From the NCBI GenBank assembly GCA_964385465.1, contig CAYLPJ010000004.1, forward strand, positions 95,248 through 159,247: a stretch of DNA of 64,000 bases, read 5' to 3'. The notes under the pieces are model-generated. The model made no database searches and was not told where the DNA came from. It saw only the letters and a list, made by a program, of their open reading frames with translations. This DNA comes from CAYLPJ01 sp964385465 (lineage in GTDB: Bacteria > Planctomycetota > Phycisphaerae > SM23-33). The stretch's first letter is position 1. The number at the start of each line of letters is the position of its first letter. Position numbers and translations under genes: made by a program. Positions 17,801 through 26,500 of the stretch are shown one piece after another.

Positions 17801-19884
17801 GTCTCCAGCGTGCCGGTCGCCCCCGCGCCGTCGTTCAGGATCGGCCGCGTGGCGTCGTACTTGCGGACGGCGTCGCGGCAGGCGTCCATCACCGGCCCGC
17901 CCTTCGCCACGTTGCGGATGTTGATCAGCACGATCTCGTTCTGGAGGCTCCAGAAGCCGATCGACGGGTGGCCGCGCAGCCCCTTGAACACGCGGGAGAT
18001 CATGTGCGCGGCGTGCTCGTAGAGCTTCGGGGCCTTCTCGGGATTGCCGTTGTAGCTGGCGAACATGCCGTCGAACGGCGCCGTCACCCGCACGATGATG
18101 CCGTTCTCGTCGGCGAAATCGAGGAACTCGCGCAGGTTCAGCCCCGCGAACTTCCGCCGGCTGTCACCCAGCCCGATCCGCCAGCGGACCATGTCCTGGT
18201 TGGCCTCGCGGACCTTCTTCCATCTCTCCGCCGGCGTCTTCCCGTGGTGATGCCCGCTCTGCCACAGCTTCCAGACCACCCCGTTGAGCTTGAACCGCGT
18301 GGTCGACCAGTCCCACTCCCGGAAGCCGAACCGCGTCCGCTTGACGTCCAGCACCCGCCCGCCGGACCGCAGCGTCGTGGTCAGCGCGTACAGGTGCGGG
18401 TCGTCCGGCCACCACAGGCGCGGCTCCGCCCACCCCTGCGCCGCCTCCACCGCCCTGCTCTCGCCGGCGCCGACGGTGACCTTCCGGGCCGGCAGGGACT
18501 TGACCGCCTCGCCGCCCTTCCACGGCGCGATCTCGTGGGTCACCTCCACCTCGACGGGCCTGCCCGTCGGGTTCCGCAGCGTGGCCTCGACGGCGATCCG
18601 CTTCTCGGCCACCGAGGTCGTGACATACACGTCCTCGGCGTAGACCCTCCCGGCCGAGACCAGCAGCGGGCGGTCCAGCATGCCCTCGTGGCCCATCAGG
18701 GCGATGGGCATGTCCAGGATGTTGGTCAGGTAGCCGGCGTTCTCCCGCATCGGGCGGGCCCACGCCGTGCGGATGTCGTCGTTGCCCAGGAGTTTGGGGG
18801 AGATCCCGTAGTAGATGTCCTTGATGCCGACCCAGACCTCGTTGTCCGCCCCGGGCTTGACCGCGTCGGTGATGTCGCAGCGGAAACAGGCGTACGGCGC
18901 CATGCTGTAGCCGACCCGCCTGCCGTTGACGAACACCGTCGTGATCATGTTGTTCATCGGGAACTCGAGGTAGAACGACCGCCCCTCGTGCCCGGCGGGC
19001 ACGTGCACCCGCGTGCGGTAGAAGAAGCGGTGGGCGTCGATCATGTTCGGGCGGACGTCGTTCCGCGAGCCGGGCACCTCGATGGCGCTCCAGTGGAGGT
19101 CGTCGGCGTCCGGCGGCGGCCCGATCGGCCCCAGGCGGTTCTCGATCCTGTCGGGGTCGTCGTACCGCGCGAACTGCCACAACCCCTCCAGCGGCAGCTC
19201 GACGCGCCCGCCCTCGCCGCCGGCCTCGCCCAGCCGGAAGACGTGCCCGGCGGCCTTGCGGTCGGCGTCCGTCTGCCAGTCCGCCCCCGGCTGGTGGTGG
19301 CCGTTGGGGTTGAACCGCCCCTTGTAGACGCAGAAGGCGTCGGCGGCGAAGAGCAGGCGGGGCTTCTTGTTCTTCCTGCCCTCCGGCTCGACGTTCTTCG
19401 GGTGGGCCAGGCGGATGCCCAGCGTGTGCTTGCCGGCCTTGAGCTGCCGCACGTCGAACCGCGTCCACACCATCTTGTGGAACCGCATGATCGGCATGAA
19501 GCCGACCGTCGGCACGTTGTCGCGGGGCACGGACCTCCATTCGCCGCCGTCCAGGCGCCACTCGAAGGGGTACCAGATCGTGAAGAACCCCAGCCGGCCC
19601 CACAGCTCGTACGACCCGGCGGCCGGGACCTCGAACGCGTACTCCAGCGAGATGCCCTCCTGGGGCATCTTCTTGGCGTCGCCCTCGCCGACGGCCAGCC
19701 AGGCGCCGCCGGAGAGGCACTCGGGGTTGCCCCAGCCGTGGGTGCTGACGTCGTAGTTCCTGGCCGTCGGGGCCTCCCCCTCGATCCAGGTGAAGGTATG
19801 GTCCGGCCCGGCCAGGACCGGGCAAGCAAGGCAGAACAGGGCGGCGGCAAGCAGCAGGGAGGCGGATCGCGATGACTGCGTCAT
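14818..19884 (-). CDS. giant secreted GH2-like glycoside hydrolase (paralog)
   Basis: The 1688-residue product is colinear with the one at 2444-7612. It has a signal peptide (residues 1-25), a binding domain opening FTWIEGEAP, a GH2 jelly roll, an Ig-like region and a TIM barrel. The acid/base lies in LQNEIV (Glu650) and the nucleophile in VFVGEGYY (Glu744). The long C-terminal half repeats the amidotransferase-like segment (GGIVVLDKAG to LLLLCQAMAGTKLD) and a discoidin-like segment with RFDFEPVEAESVEMEIVEW. AAAGG and a clear promoter support the ATG at 19884. Two such paralogs so close suggest different linkages of one polymer. Substrate unknown. Confidence 0.8.
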   Translation of the reverse strand: MTQSSRSASLLLAAALFCLACPVLAGPDHTFTWIEGEAPTARNYDVSTHGWGNPECLSGGAWLAVGEGDAKKMPQEGISLEYAFEVPAAGSYELWGRLGFFTIWYPFEWRLDGGEWRSVPRDNVPTVGFMPIMRFHKMVWTRFDVRQLKAGKHTLGIRLAHPKNVEPEGRKNKKPRLLFAADAFCVYKGRFNPNGHHQPGADWQTDADRKAAGHVFRLGEAGGEGGRVELPLEGLWQFARYDDPDRIENRLGPIGPPPDADDLHWSAIEVPGSRNDVRPNMIDAHRFFYRTRVHVPAGHEGRSFYLEFPMNNMITTVFVNGRRVGYSMAPYACFRCDITDAVKPGADNEVWVGIKDIYYGISPKLLGNDDIRTAWARPMRENAGYLTNILDMPIALMGHEGMLDRPLLVSAGRVYAEDVYVTTSVAEKRIAVEATLRNPTGRPVEVEVTHEIAPWKGGEAVKSLPARKVTVGAGESRAVEAAQGWAEPRLWWPDDPHLYALTTTLRSGGRVLDVKRTRFGFREWDWSTTRFKLNGVVWKLWQSGHHHGKTPAERWKKVREANQDMVRWRIGLGDSRRKFAGLNLREFLDFADENGIIVRVTAPFDGMFASYNGNPEKAPKLYEHAAHMISRVFKGLRGHPSIGFWSLQNEIVLINIRNVAKGGPVMDACRDAVRKYDATRPILNDGAGATGTLETTGIHYPAVSQARHYPDEAYTWEVSRGLRGGNPHGRRAVLDMTKPVFVGEGYYTGGKSIGWFASVDGSECFRGIAHCENARQKMGQIYVEGWRWQGVAAADLLTGPGYHMESMAPVALFCRQWDWTHASGAKVDRTLKVFNMTRRGDPVTAKWTLAFGGKAVDKGERTFDLAPGTAREFAVALTMPETDARAEGTLALVCEQGGEEVFRAVKDVSVIDPDRAPTAPAPAGGIVVLDKAGAVSDRLKRRGVKHTRVESADAIPVGARLIVVGPDSLSKQDARSAMWKQLAAAGKRIIVLDQEHPLLGEAVDADLKVSGFTGRIAFMENMLHPIFEGLEQKDFFTRGADHLVYREVYEKPSKGARSLMQCDADLAYSALLEAQVGDGLLLLCQAMAGTKLDSDPVFQRLFDNMVTYALAYERVINPVAVVAPDGERKRRFLEEINLAFTAFDDPVEAIESGKARIVIVDATAANLNRLAGAAEKVRAFTEGGGWVMVWGVTPEVLESFNSLVGVDHIIRPFRQERVSLRRPVDPLAIGISERDVAMTTGKRYMRFMNTEIPSKNAFTYAVDYTDIAPFCEYPSPKYFKHFDEDPLNSGHHPLNMVNNMTSRDNWRFLFYLHLFDGSPTKWTVKLPRRERIDAFEIIPNSGYHDITKFKLTFDGEPDKPLVFDTEVHEKPVVQRFDFEPVEAESVEMEIVEWNRDGKQNVLGIDNLWLHATRSDAFHKKVHPLLTAGVLNRYTMGAGGVVLNQVKLLDAEPNPENAAKKKGIVKNLLSNLHAAFGEEPAKAAGTDIVGYTPVVFGGGQVNLFLSRDDNWPDPEHDLSKLPTGPTRLRDVPYTIFDNPLAPAEANVAGLGSMGKFKGADRIEVPVDRKAAGLFFLHTFLREKGGEFRSDDPPVVLRYTVRYADGSKASFPVRLTREIGSWLAGRPKDLPAARVAWQADSRGGRKTVLYHAMWENPHPDKAIGSVELAITDAGEKLGMAVVAAITAAAK

Positions 19885-19932
19885 GGGTGGGCCTTTCCAC
19901 AAGCCGGGGTCGTCGGAGCTTCGCACGCCCGA

Positions 19933-19961
19933 AGCCTAGACGCCGAAGGCCGCCCATTCAA
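19933..19961 (-). promoter_or_regulatory. candidate promoter of the second GH2-like gene
   Basis: On the minus strand TTGAAT (19961-19956), 17 bp, TAGGCT (19938-19933), 49 bp upstream of the start codon at 19884. Confidence 0.5.
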
Positions 19962-20001
19962 GTCGCCGTCGGCCTCGACGGCGCGGCCCGCGGCGGAACG
20001 G

Positions 20002-20031
20002 TTGGCCGGGCGGCGGGTTTCTTGCTAGGAT
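20002..20031 (+). promoter_or_regulatory. candidate promoter of the FAD oxidoreductase pair
   Basis: TTGGCC (20002-20007), an 18-bp spacer and TAGGAT (20026-20031) lie 56 bp before the start at 20087. It is back to back with the promoter at 19933, so the divergent genes could be co-regulated. Confidence 0.4.
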
Positions 20032-20086
20032 ACGTACCCATCGGCACCGAGCCCGAATCGCACGACCCCCAATGGAAGGACACTCC

Positions 20087-23000
20087 ATGAACGCCAAGCT
20101 GCTGATCGGGATGCTGGCCGTCGCCTGCCTGGCCGGCTCGACGCTGTACGCCGCCGAGCGGGCCGTCCGCGAGACCGCCCGGAAGATCCCCGTCGCCTAC
20201 GACGTGGACGTGGTGGTCGTCGGCGGCTCGACCGCCGCCGTCGCCGCCGCCGTCGCCGCCGCCGATGCCAACGCCTCGGTCTTCCTCGCGGCGCCGAAGA
20301 CCTACCTCGGCGAGGACATGGCCGGGCTGCTGAGGCTCTGGCTGCCTCCCGAGGCCCAGCCCAAGACCACGCTGGGCCGGCGGCTCTTCTCGGGCGCGAC
20401 CTCCCCCGCCCTGGCGCTGAGCGGCTCGCCGTTCACCTACGAGGCCTCGATCCCCTCGGCCAGCGTCCACAAGGACACCCGCCCGCCGCGCCGCCTCCGC
20501 GACGGGCGCAGCGACAGCGCCTCGCGCCAGTCCGTCCAGTACGACGGCGACGTGACGATCACATGCGACCTCGGCGAGCTTCGCGAGCTGAAGAAGGCCC
20601 ACGTGCTGGTCTACCAGCGCACGGACGACTTCGAGGTCGCCTCCGTCGCCGCCGCCGTCAGCGCCGACGGCAAGGCGTGGAAGCCGGCGGGCAAGACCGA
20701 CAACCCGCACCTGGACAAGGGCGGCATCGAGGACTTCGGCGCCGACATCGTCGTGCCCCTCGGCGGCAAGGCCCGCTACGTGCGCCTCGAGATCAAGAAG
20801 ACCGACGACGTCGACCGGGTCCTGCTCGGAGAGATCGTGATCGAGACGGAGGAGGCGGCCTCCGAGCCCGCCGAGCCGGCCAGGCTGCCGCAGGTCACCC
20901 GCCCGATGACCGTCAAGCTCGCCCTCGACCAGGCGGTGGTGGACGCCGGGGTGCAGTTCCTCTACGGCTGCTACGCCACCGACGTGCTCGTGGACGCCGA
21001 GGGCAAGCCGGCGGGGATCGTGATGGCCAACCGCGCCGGGCGGCAGGCCGTCCGGGCCAAGGCCGTCATCGACGCCACGCCGCGCGGCACGGTCGCACGC
21101 CTGGCCGGGGCGACGTTCACCGACTACCCGCCCGGCAGGCACATGTTCCGCCAGGTCGTCCTCGGCGGCGACGTCCGCGAAGGGCCCGCACTCAAGGGCC
21201 GGAAGGTCGGCGGGGGATTTCCCGTCGTCCGCCGCAGCCGCGACGGCAAGAAGGGCACGAACACCGGCCGCGTCGCCGAGATCATCGAGTACACCCTCGA
21301 GCTGCCCATGCGCGACGGGAGCTACGCGTCGTTCGCCGCGGCCGAGCAGAAGGCCCGCGACCTGACGTGGAACCCCGAGGTGCTCCGGACGAGCGAGGGG
21401 CTCTTCGAGGTCCCGCCGGACCGCGTCCGCGCCGCCGAGCCGCTGGCCGGCGACTGGCCCGGCGCGGAGAAGGCCCCGCTGGGCGCGTTCCAGCCCCGGG
21501 GCGTGGACTACCTGTACGTCCTGGGCGGAACGGCGGGCGTCAGCCGGGAGGTCGCCGCCGAGCTGCTCGAGCCCACCGGGTTGATGCCGATCGGCGAGCG
21601 GATCGGCAAGGCCGCCGCCGAGGCCGCCAGGGACCGCGGCACCCCGGCCGGCGTGAAGCTGCCCGGCGGGCCCGTCCGCGCCGCGGCCGACGGCGACGTC
21701 CGCGAGTTCCTCGTCGGCGTCCGCCCGATCCAGGACCTGCCCACGGTGCCCGGCGAGGACCGCCCCCTGCCGGTGCTCGGGCGATACGACGTGGTGGTCG
21801 TCGGCGGGGGCACCGGCGGCGCGCCGGCCGCCATCGGCGCCGGGCGCAAGGGCGCCAAGGCGCTGGTCGTCGAGTACCTCCACGCGCTCGGCGGGGTCTC
21901 GACGATGGGGCTGATCGGCAAGTACTACCACGGCTACCGCGGCGGGTTCACCTCGGAGATCGACCAGGGCGTCGCGGAGGTCGGGGGCAAGGAGGGCAAG
22001 AGCACGGACGTGGACCTGAAGATCGAGTACTACCGCCGGGAGATCCGCGAGGCCGGCGGGGACATCTGGTTCGGCACGCTGGGCTGCGGGGCGTTCGTGC
22101 GGGACGGCAAGGTCCGGGGGGCGGTGGTCGCCACCCCGTCCGGGCGGGGCGTCGTACTCGCCGACGTGGTCATCGACGGCACGGGCAACAGCGACGTCGC
22201 CGCCGCCGCCGGCGCGCCCTACATCCACACCGCCGGGGACTTCCTCGCCGTGCAGGGCACGGGCCTGCCGCCCCGGGCGCTGGGCGCCGACTACACCAAC
22301 ACCGACTACACCTTCGTCGACGAGACGGACATGCTGGACGTATGGCGGCTGTTCCTCTCGGCCCGAAAGAAGTACCGCGGCGCGTTCGACCTCGCCCAGC
22401 TCATCGACACCCGCGAGCGGCGGCGCATCCGCGGCGACGTGGTGCTGACGATCCTCGATCACGTCAACGGCCGGCGGTTCCCCGACACCATCGGCATGTG
22501 CAAGACGAACTTCGACACGCACGGCTACACGGTGGACCCGTACTTCGTCCCCACGCACCCCGAGCACAAGAGCCTGACCGCCTACGTCCCCTACCGCTGC
22601 CTGATCCCCACCGGCTTCGACGGCATCCTGGTCATCGGGCTGGGCATCAGCGTCCATCGCGATGCCGTGCCGATCATCCGCATGCAGCCGGACGTGCAGA
22701 ACGTCGGCTACGCGGCCGGCTGCGCCGCGGCCATGGCGGCCAAGTCCGGCGGCATGGTCAAGGACATCGACCTCAAGGCCCTCCAGAAGCACCTGATCGA
22801 GATGGGCTGCCTCCCCGAGGGCGCCGACACGTGGGAGGATTCCTACCCCATGCCGACCGAGAAGATCGCCGAGGCCGTCCGCAACGTCGAGAAGGGCTTC
22901 GAGAAGGTCGCGGTCATCATGGCCCACAAGTCCGAGGCGATCCCGATGCTCAAGAAGGCCATGTCCGCCGCCGAGGGCGACAAGCAGATCACCTACGCGC

Positions 23001-23518
23001 GCATCCTCGGCGCCTGCGGCGACGACAGCGGCGCCGACGTGCTGCTCAAGCAGGTCCGCGCCGCGACCAAGTGGGACCAGGGCTGGAACTTCCGAGGCAT
23101 GGGGCAGTTCGGCCAGGCGCTCAGCCCGCTGGACCGCAGCATCGTCGCGCTGGGCCTTGCCGGCTGCAAGCAGGCCGTCCCCGCCATCATCGAGAAGGTC
23201 GAGATGCTCAACATCGGCAGCGCCTTCAGCCACCACCGCGCCTGCGCGATGGCGCTGGAGATGCTCGGGGACAAGTCCGCGGCCCCGGCGCTGGGCAAGC
23301 TGCTCAGCCAGGAGGGCATGACCGGGCACGCCATGCTCCAACCCGCCGCCAGCCAGAACCGAAGCGAGCCGCTTCGCGAGATCATCGTCGCCCGGGCGCT
23401 GTACCGGCTCGGCGACTGGAACGGGCTGGCGCGAAAGTCGCTGGAGAGCTTCCGCAACGACGTCCGCGGGCATTTCGCACGCCACGCCCACGCCATCCTC
23501 GCCGCCGGGGAGAAGTAG
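20087..23518 (+). CDS. secreted double-Rossmann FAD-dependent oxidoreductase
   Basis: The 1143-residue product has a signal peptide (residues 1-22). A first FAD-type dinucleotide fold starts at about residue 40 (VDVVVVGGSTAAVAAA). A discoidin-like insertion follows (about 140-260, with SVQYDGDVTITCDLGELREL). The first fold then resumes (DVLVDAEGKPAGIVMANRAG). A second complete fold starts at about 566 (YDVVVVGGGTGGAPAA). The last 200 residues look like HEAT-type helices. The family is the 'FAD-dependent oxidoreductase' group abundant in Planctomycetota and Lentisphaerae. The reaction is unknown; oxidation of a secreted sugar or polyol is plausible. GGAAGGA before 20087 decides between that ATG and one 15 bases upstream. 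Confidence 0.8.
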   Translation: MNAKLLIGMLAVACLAGSTLYAAERAVRETARKIPVAYDVDVVVVGGSTAAVAAAVAAADANASVFLAAPKTYLGEDMAGLLRLWLPPEAQPKTTLGRRLFSGATSPALALSGSPFTYEASIPSASVHKDTRPPRRLRDGRSDSASRQSVQYDGDVTITCDLGELRELKKAHVLVYQRTDDFEVASVAAAVSADGKAWKPAGKTDNPHLDKGGIEDFGADIVVPLGGKARYVRLEIKKTDDVDRVLLGEIVIETEEAASEPAEPARLPQVTRPMTVKLALDQAVVDAGVQFLYGCYATDVLVDAEGKPAGIVMANRAGRQAVRAKAVIDATPRGTVARLAGATFTDYPPGRHMFRQVVLGGDVREGPALKGRKVGGGFPVVRRSRDGKKGTNTGRVAEIIEYTLELPMRDGSYASFAAAEQKARDLTWNPEVLRTSEGLFEVPPDRVRAAEPLAGDWPGAEKAPLGAFQPRGVDYLYVLGGTAGVSREVAAELLEPTGLMPIGERIGKAAAEAARDRGTPAGVKLPGGPVRAAADGDVREFLVGVRPIQDLPTVPGEDRPLPVLGRYDVVVVGGGTGGAPAAIGAGRKGAKALVVEYLHALGGVSTMGLIGKYYHGYRGGFTSEIDQGVAEVGGKEGKSTDVDLKIEYYRREIREAGGDIWFGTLGCGAFVRDGKVRGAVVATPSGRGVVLADVVIDGTGNSDVAAAAGAPYIHTAGDFLAVQGTGLPPRALGADYTNTDYTFVDETDMLDVWRLFLSARKKYRGAFDLAQLIDTRERRRIRGDVVLTILDHVNGRRFPDTIGMCKTNFDTHGYTVDPYFVPTHPEHKSLTAYVPYRCLIPTGFDGILVIGLGISVHRDAVPIIRMQPDVQNVGYAAGCAAAMAAKSGGMVKDIDLKALQKHLIEMGCLPEGADTWEDSYPMPTEKIAEAVRNVEKGFEKVAVIMAHKSEAIPMLKKAMSAAEGDKQITYARILGACGDDSGADVLLKQVRAATKWDQGWNFRGMGQFGQALSPLDRSIVALGLAGCKQAVPAIIEKVEMLNIGSAFSHHRACAMALEMLGDKSAAPALGKLLSQEGMTGHAMLQPAASQNRSEPLREIIVARALYRLGDWNGLARKSLESFRNDVRGHFARHAHAILAAGEK

Positions 23519-23521
23519 ACC

Positions 23522-23580
23522 GTGGGGCCGGAGTGCCGCAAGACCGGAAGGCCGGAAGGCCTTGAGGCCGCAAGAGCCAG
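23522..23580 (+). repeat. GTGAGACCGG-type intergenic repeat copy
   Basis: This stretch starts GTGGGGCCGGAGTGCCGC and continues with CCGGAAGGCC-type units. It matches the minus-strand sequence at 44590-44660; read as protein, both begin M-x-PEC-R-(K/R)-TGRPE. Here it overlaps the start of the second FAD oxidoreductase gene. Confidence 0.55.
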
Positions 23581-26500
23581 GCCGCGCGCAGGGCGGACGG
23601 CGGCGATGTTGGCCCTCGCGGTGCTGGCGGCGGGGGCGGCTGGAGCCCAGCGGAGAGCTGTGATGGAATCCAAGCGAGACGTGCCGATCGCCTGCGAAGT
23701 GGACGTGGTGGTCGCCGGGGGCTCGGCCGCGGCGGTCGAAGCGGCCGCCGCCGCCGCCAGGGCCGGGGCGAAGGTCTTCCTCGCCGCCCCGCGACCCTAT
23801 CTCGGCGACGACCTCTGCGGGACGCTGCGGCTGTGGCGGCCCGAGGGCGTCGAGCTCGAGACAGACCTCGCCCGGCGGCTGTTCGCCGACGCGTCCGTCC
23901 CCTCGCCGGCACCCCGCCCGGCCGCGGCGCCCGAATCCGCCCGGTTCTCCTACAAGGCCGACCGTCCCTCGGCCGGCAGGCACAAAGACACCGACCCGCC
24001 GTCGGTGCTGACCGACGGGCGGTGGACCAGCGCGATCACCGACAGCGTGCAGTACGACGGCGACGTGTCGCTGCTGTGCGACCTCGGGCGGCAACGCCCG
24101 CTGAAGCGCCTGCGGCTGATCGCCTACCGCAAGGCGGGCGCCTACGGCGTGGCCTCGGTGACGGTCGAGGCCGGGCCGGCCCCCGACAAGCTCGCCCCGG
24201 CCGGCAAGGCGAGCGAGGCCACCGTCCGCAAGCCGGGGGGGAAGTGGGACGTCACCGAGTTCGCCCTGCCCCTGAAGGCCGCCGCCCGCTGCGTCCGCGT
24301 CGCAGTCAAGATGGCCGACGGCTGCGAACGCGTGCTGCTGGGCGAGCTGGCGATCGAGACCGCCGACACCGACGCGGCGCCCGCCAGGCCCGAGCCGACC
24401 CCCGCGCCGGAGCCGGACACCCTCCGCCCGGTCACCACGCCGATGCACGTCAAGGCCACGCTGGACCGGGCCCTGCTCGACGCCGGCGTGCGGTTCCTCT
24501 TCGGCTGCTACGCCACCGACCTGCTCGTCGACGCCGAGGGGCGACCCGCCGGCATCGTCATCGCCAACCGCGCCGGCAGGCAGGCCGTCCGCGCCAAGGT
24601 CGTCGTCGACGCCACCGACCGCGCCGTCCTCGCCGAGCAGGCCGGCGCCGCCTTCCGCCCCTGGCCCGGCGCGAAGGTCACCTGCCGCCGCGTCGTCATC
24701 GGCGGCCGCCCGCGAGAGGCCGCCGGGCTCGCCGCACGCACCGTCGGCCGGGCGCCCGGGGGCGACCGGCCCGAGATCATCGAATACGCCATGGACCTGC
24801 CCATCCCCGCCGCCACGCCCGAGGCGTTCGCCACCGCCGAGCACGCCCTCCGCGACGCGACCTTCTCCCCCGCCGCCGACGAGCCCGGCGAGCGGTTCTG
24901 GCTCGTTCCGGCCGACACGCTGAAGGCCTGCTGCGATGTCGCCGTCGGCCCGGCCCGGCCGGCCGAGGGCGAGAGGCTGTACGTGCTCGGCCCGCGGTCG
25001 GACCTGCCGGCCGAGCGGCGTGACCACCCGCTGAAGCTGCTGGCGCTGGCCGAGCAGGTCGGCTCGGCCGCCGCGGCGGAGGCCGGCGGGGTGGACGCGC
25101 CCGAGGGCGTTCGCGTCGCCGGGGTCGAGCCGCCGCCTGGCCCGGCGGACAGGGGCGAGGTCCGCGAGCGGCTGGCCGGGCCGCGCCCGCTGGACCGCGG
25201 GCTGGCGGACGTTCCGGCCCCGGCGCGGGGGCTGCCGGTCCTGGGCGCCTACGACGTGGTGGTCGTCGGCGGGGGCACCAGCGGCGCCCCGGCGGGGATT
25301 GCCGCCGCACGCGGCGGCGCGAAGACGCTCGTCATCGAGTTCCTCCACGAGCTCGGCGGCGTGGGCACGGCGGGGCTGATCAGCCGCTATCACTTCGGCC
25401 GGCGGGTGGGCTTCACGGCCGAGGTGGACGAAGGCGTCGCCGAGCTTGGGGGCCCACACGCCCCCAAGGGCAACCGCGGGTGGGACCCGCGTCACAAGGC
25501 CGAGTGGTGGCGCCGCGCCGTCCGCCGCGCCGGCGGGCAGGTCTGGTACGGCGGCCTCGGCTGCGGCGTGCTGGCCGACGGGGAGACCGTCCGGGGCGTG
25601 GTCGTGGCCACGCGGTTCGGGCGCGGGGTCGTCCTGGCCGGGACGGTCATCGACGCGACGGGCAACGGCGACGTCGCCGACGCCGCCGGCGCCGAGACGA
25701 TGTTCGTCGGCCCCAGCCACATCGCCGTCCAGGGCACGGGCCTGCCGGTCCGCCGCCTCGGGGCCGGCTACACCAACAGCGACTACCTGCTCGTCGACGA
25801 CGCCGACATGCTCGACCGCTGGCGGGCGTTCCTCCAGGTCCGCCGGCCCGAGGCATGGGACGCCGGCCAGCTCATCGACAGCCGCGAACGCCGCCGGGTC
25901 GTCGGGGACGTCGTGCTGACCATCCTCGACCAGATCGCCGGGCGAACCTGGCCCGACACCATCGTCCAGTCGCACAGCAACTACGACTCCCACGGCTACC
26001 CGTCGCACGAGTACTTCATGCTCGCCGACCGCGGCCGCGACGGCCGGCCCGCGGGGGGCAAGCCCTACACCCCCTACCGATGCCTGCTGCCCGCCGGCGT
26101 CGAGGGGATGCTGGTCGTCGGCCTCGGCGCCAGCGCCCACCGCGACGCCATGGCCCTGATCCGCATGCAGGCCGACCTGCAGAACCAGGGCTACGCCGCC
26201 GGCACGGCCGCGGCGATGGCTGCCCGCGCCCGCACCACGCCGCGGAGGATCGATGTCGACGCGCTCCAGAAGCACCTCGCCGAGGTGGGCAACATCCCGG
26301 CCGAGGTGCTCGGCCACGACGACAACTTCCCCCTGCCCGACCGGGTCGTCGCCGAGGCGGTGGACTCCCTCCGCTCGGGGCAGGCCAACCACCGCAGCGT
26401 CGCCGTCGTGCTGGCCCACCTCGACGCCGCCCTCCCGCTGCTGCGGAAGGCCTACGCCGCGGCGACCGGCGCCGAGAAGCTCACCTACGCCAGGTTCCTC

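Noticed and set aside
14341..19875. 1844-codon open frame opposite the second GH2-like gene
   Set aside because: Same antisense effect of high GC; it crosses the amidohydrolase/GH2 gap and has no recognisable motif.
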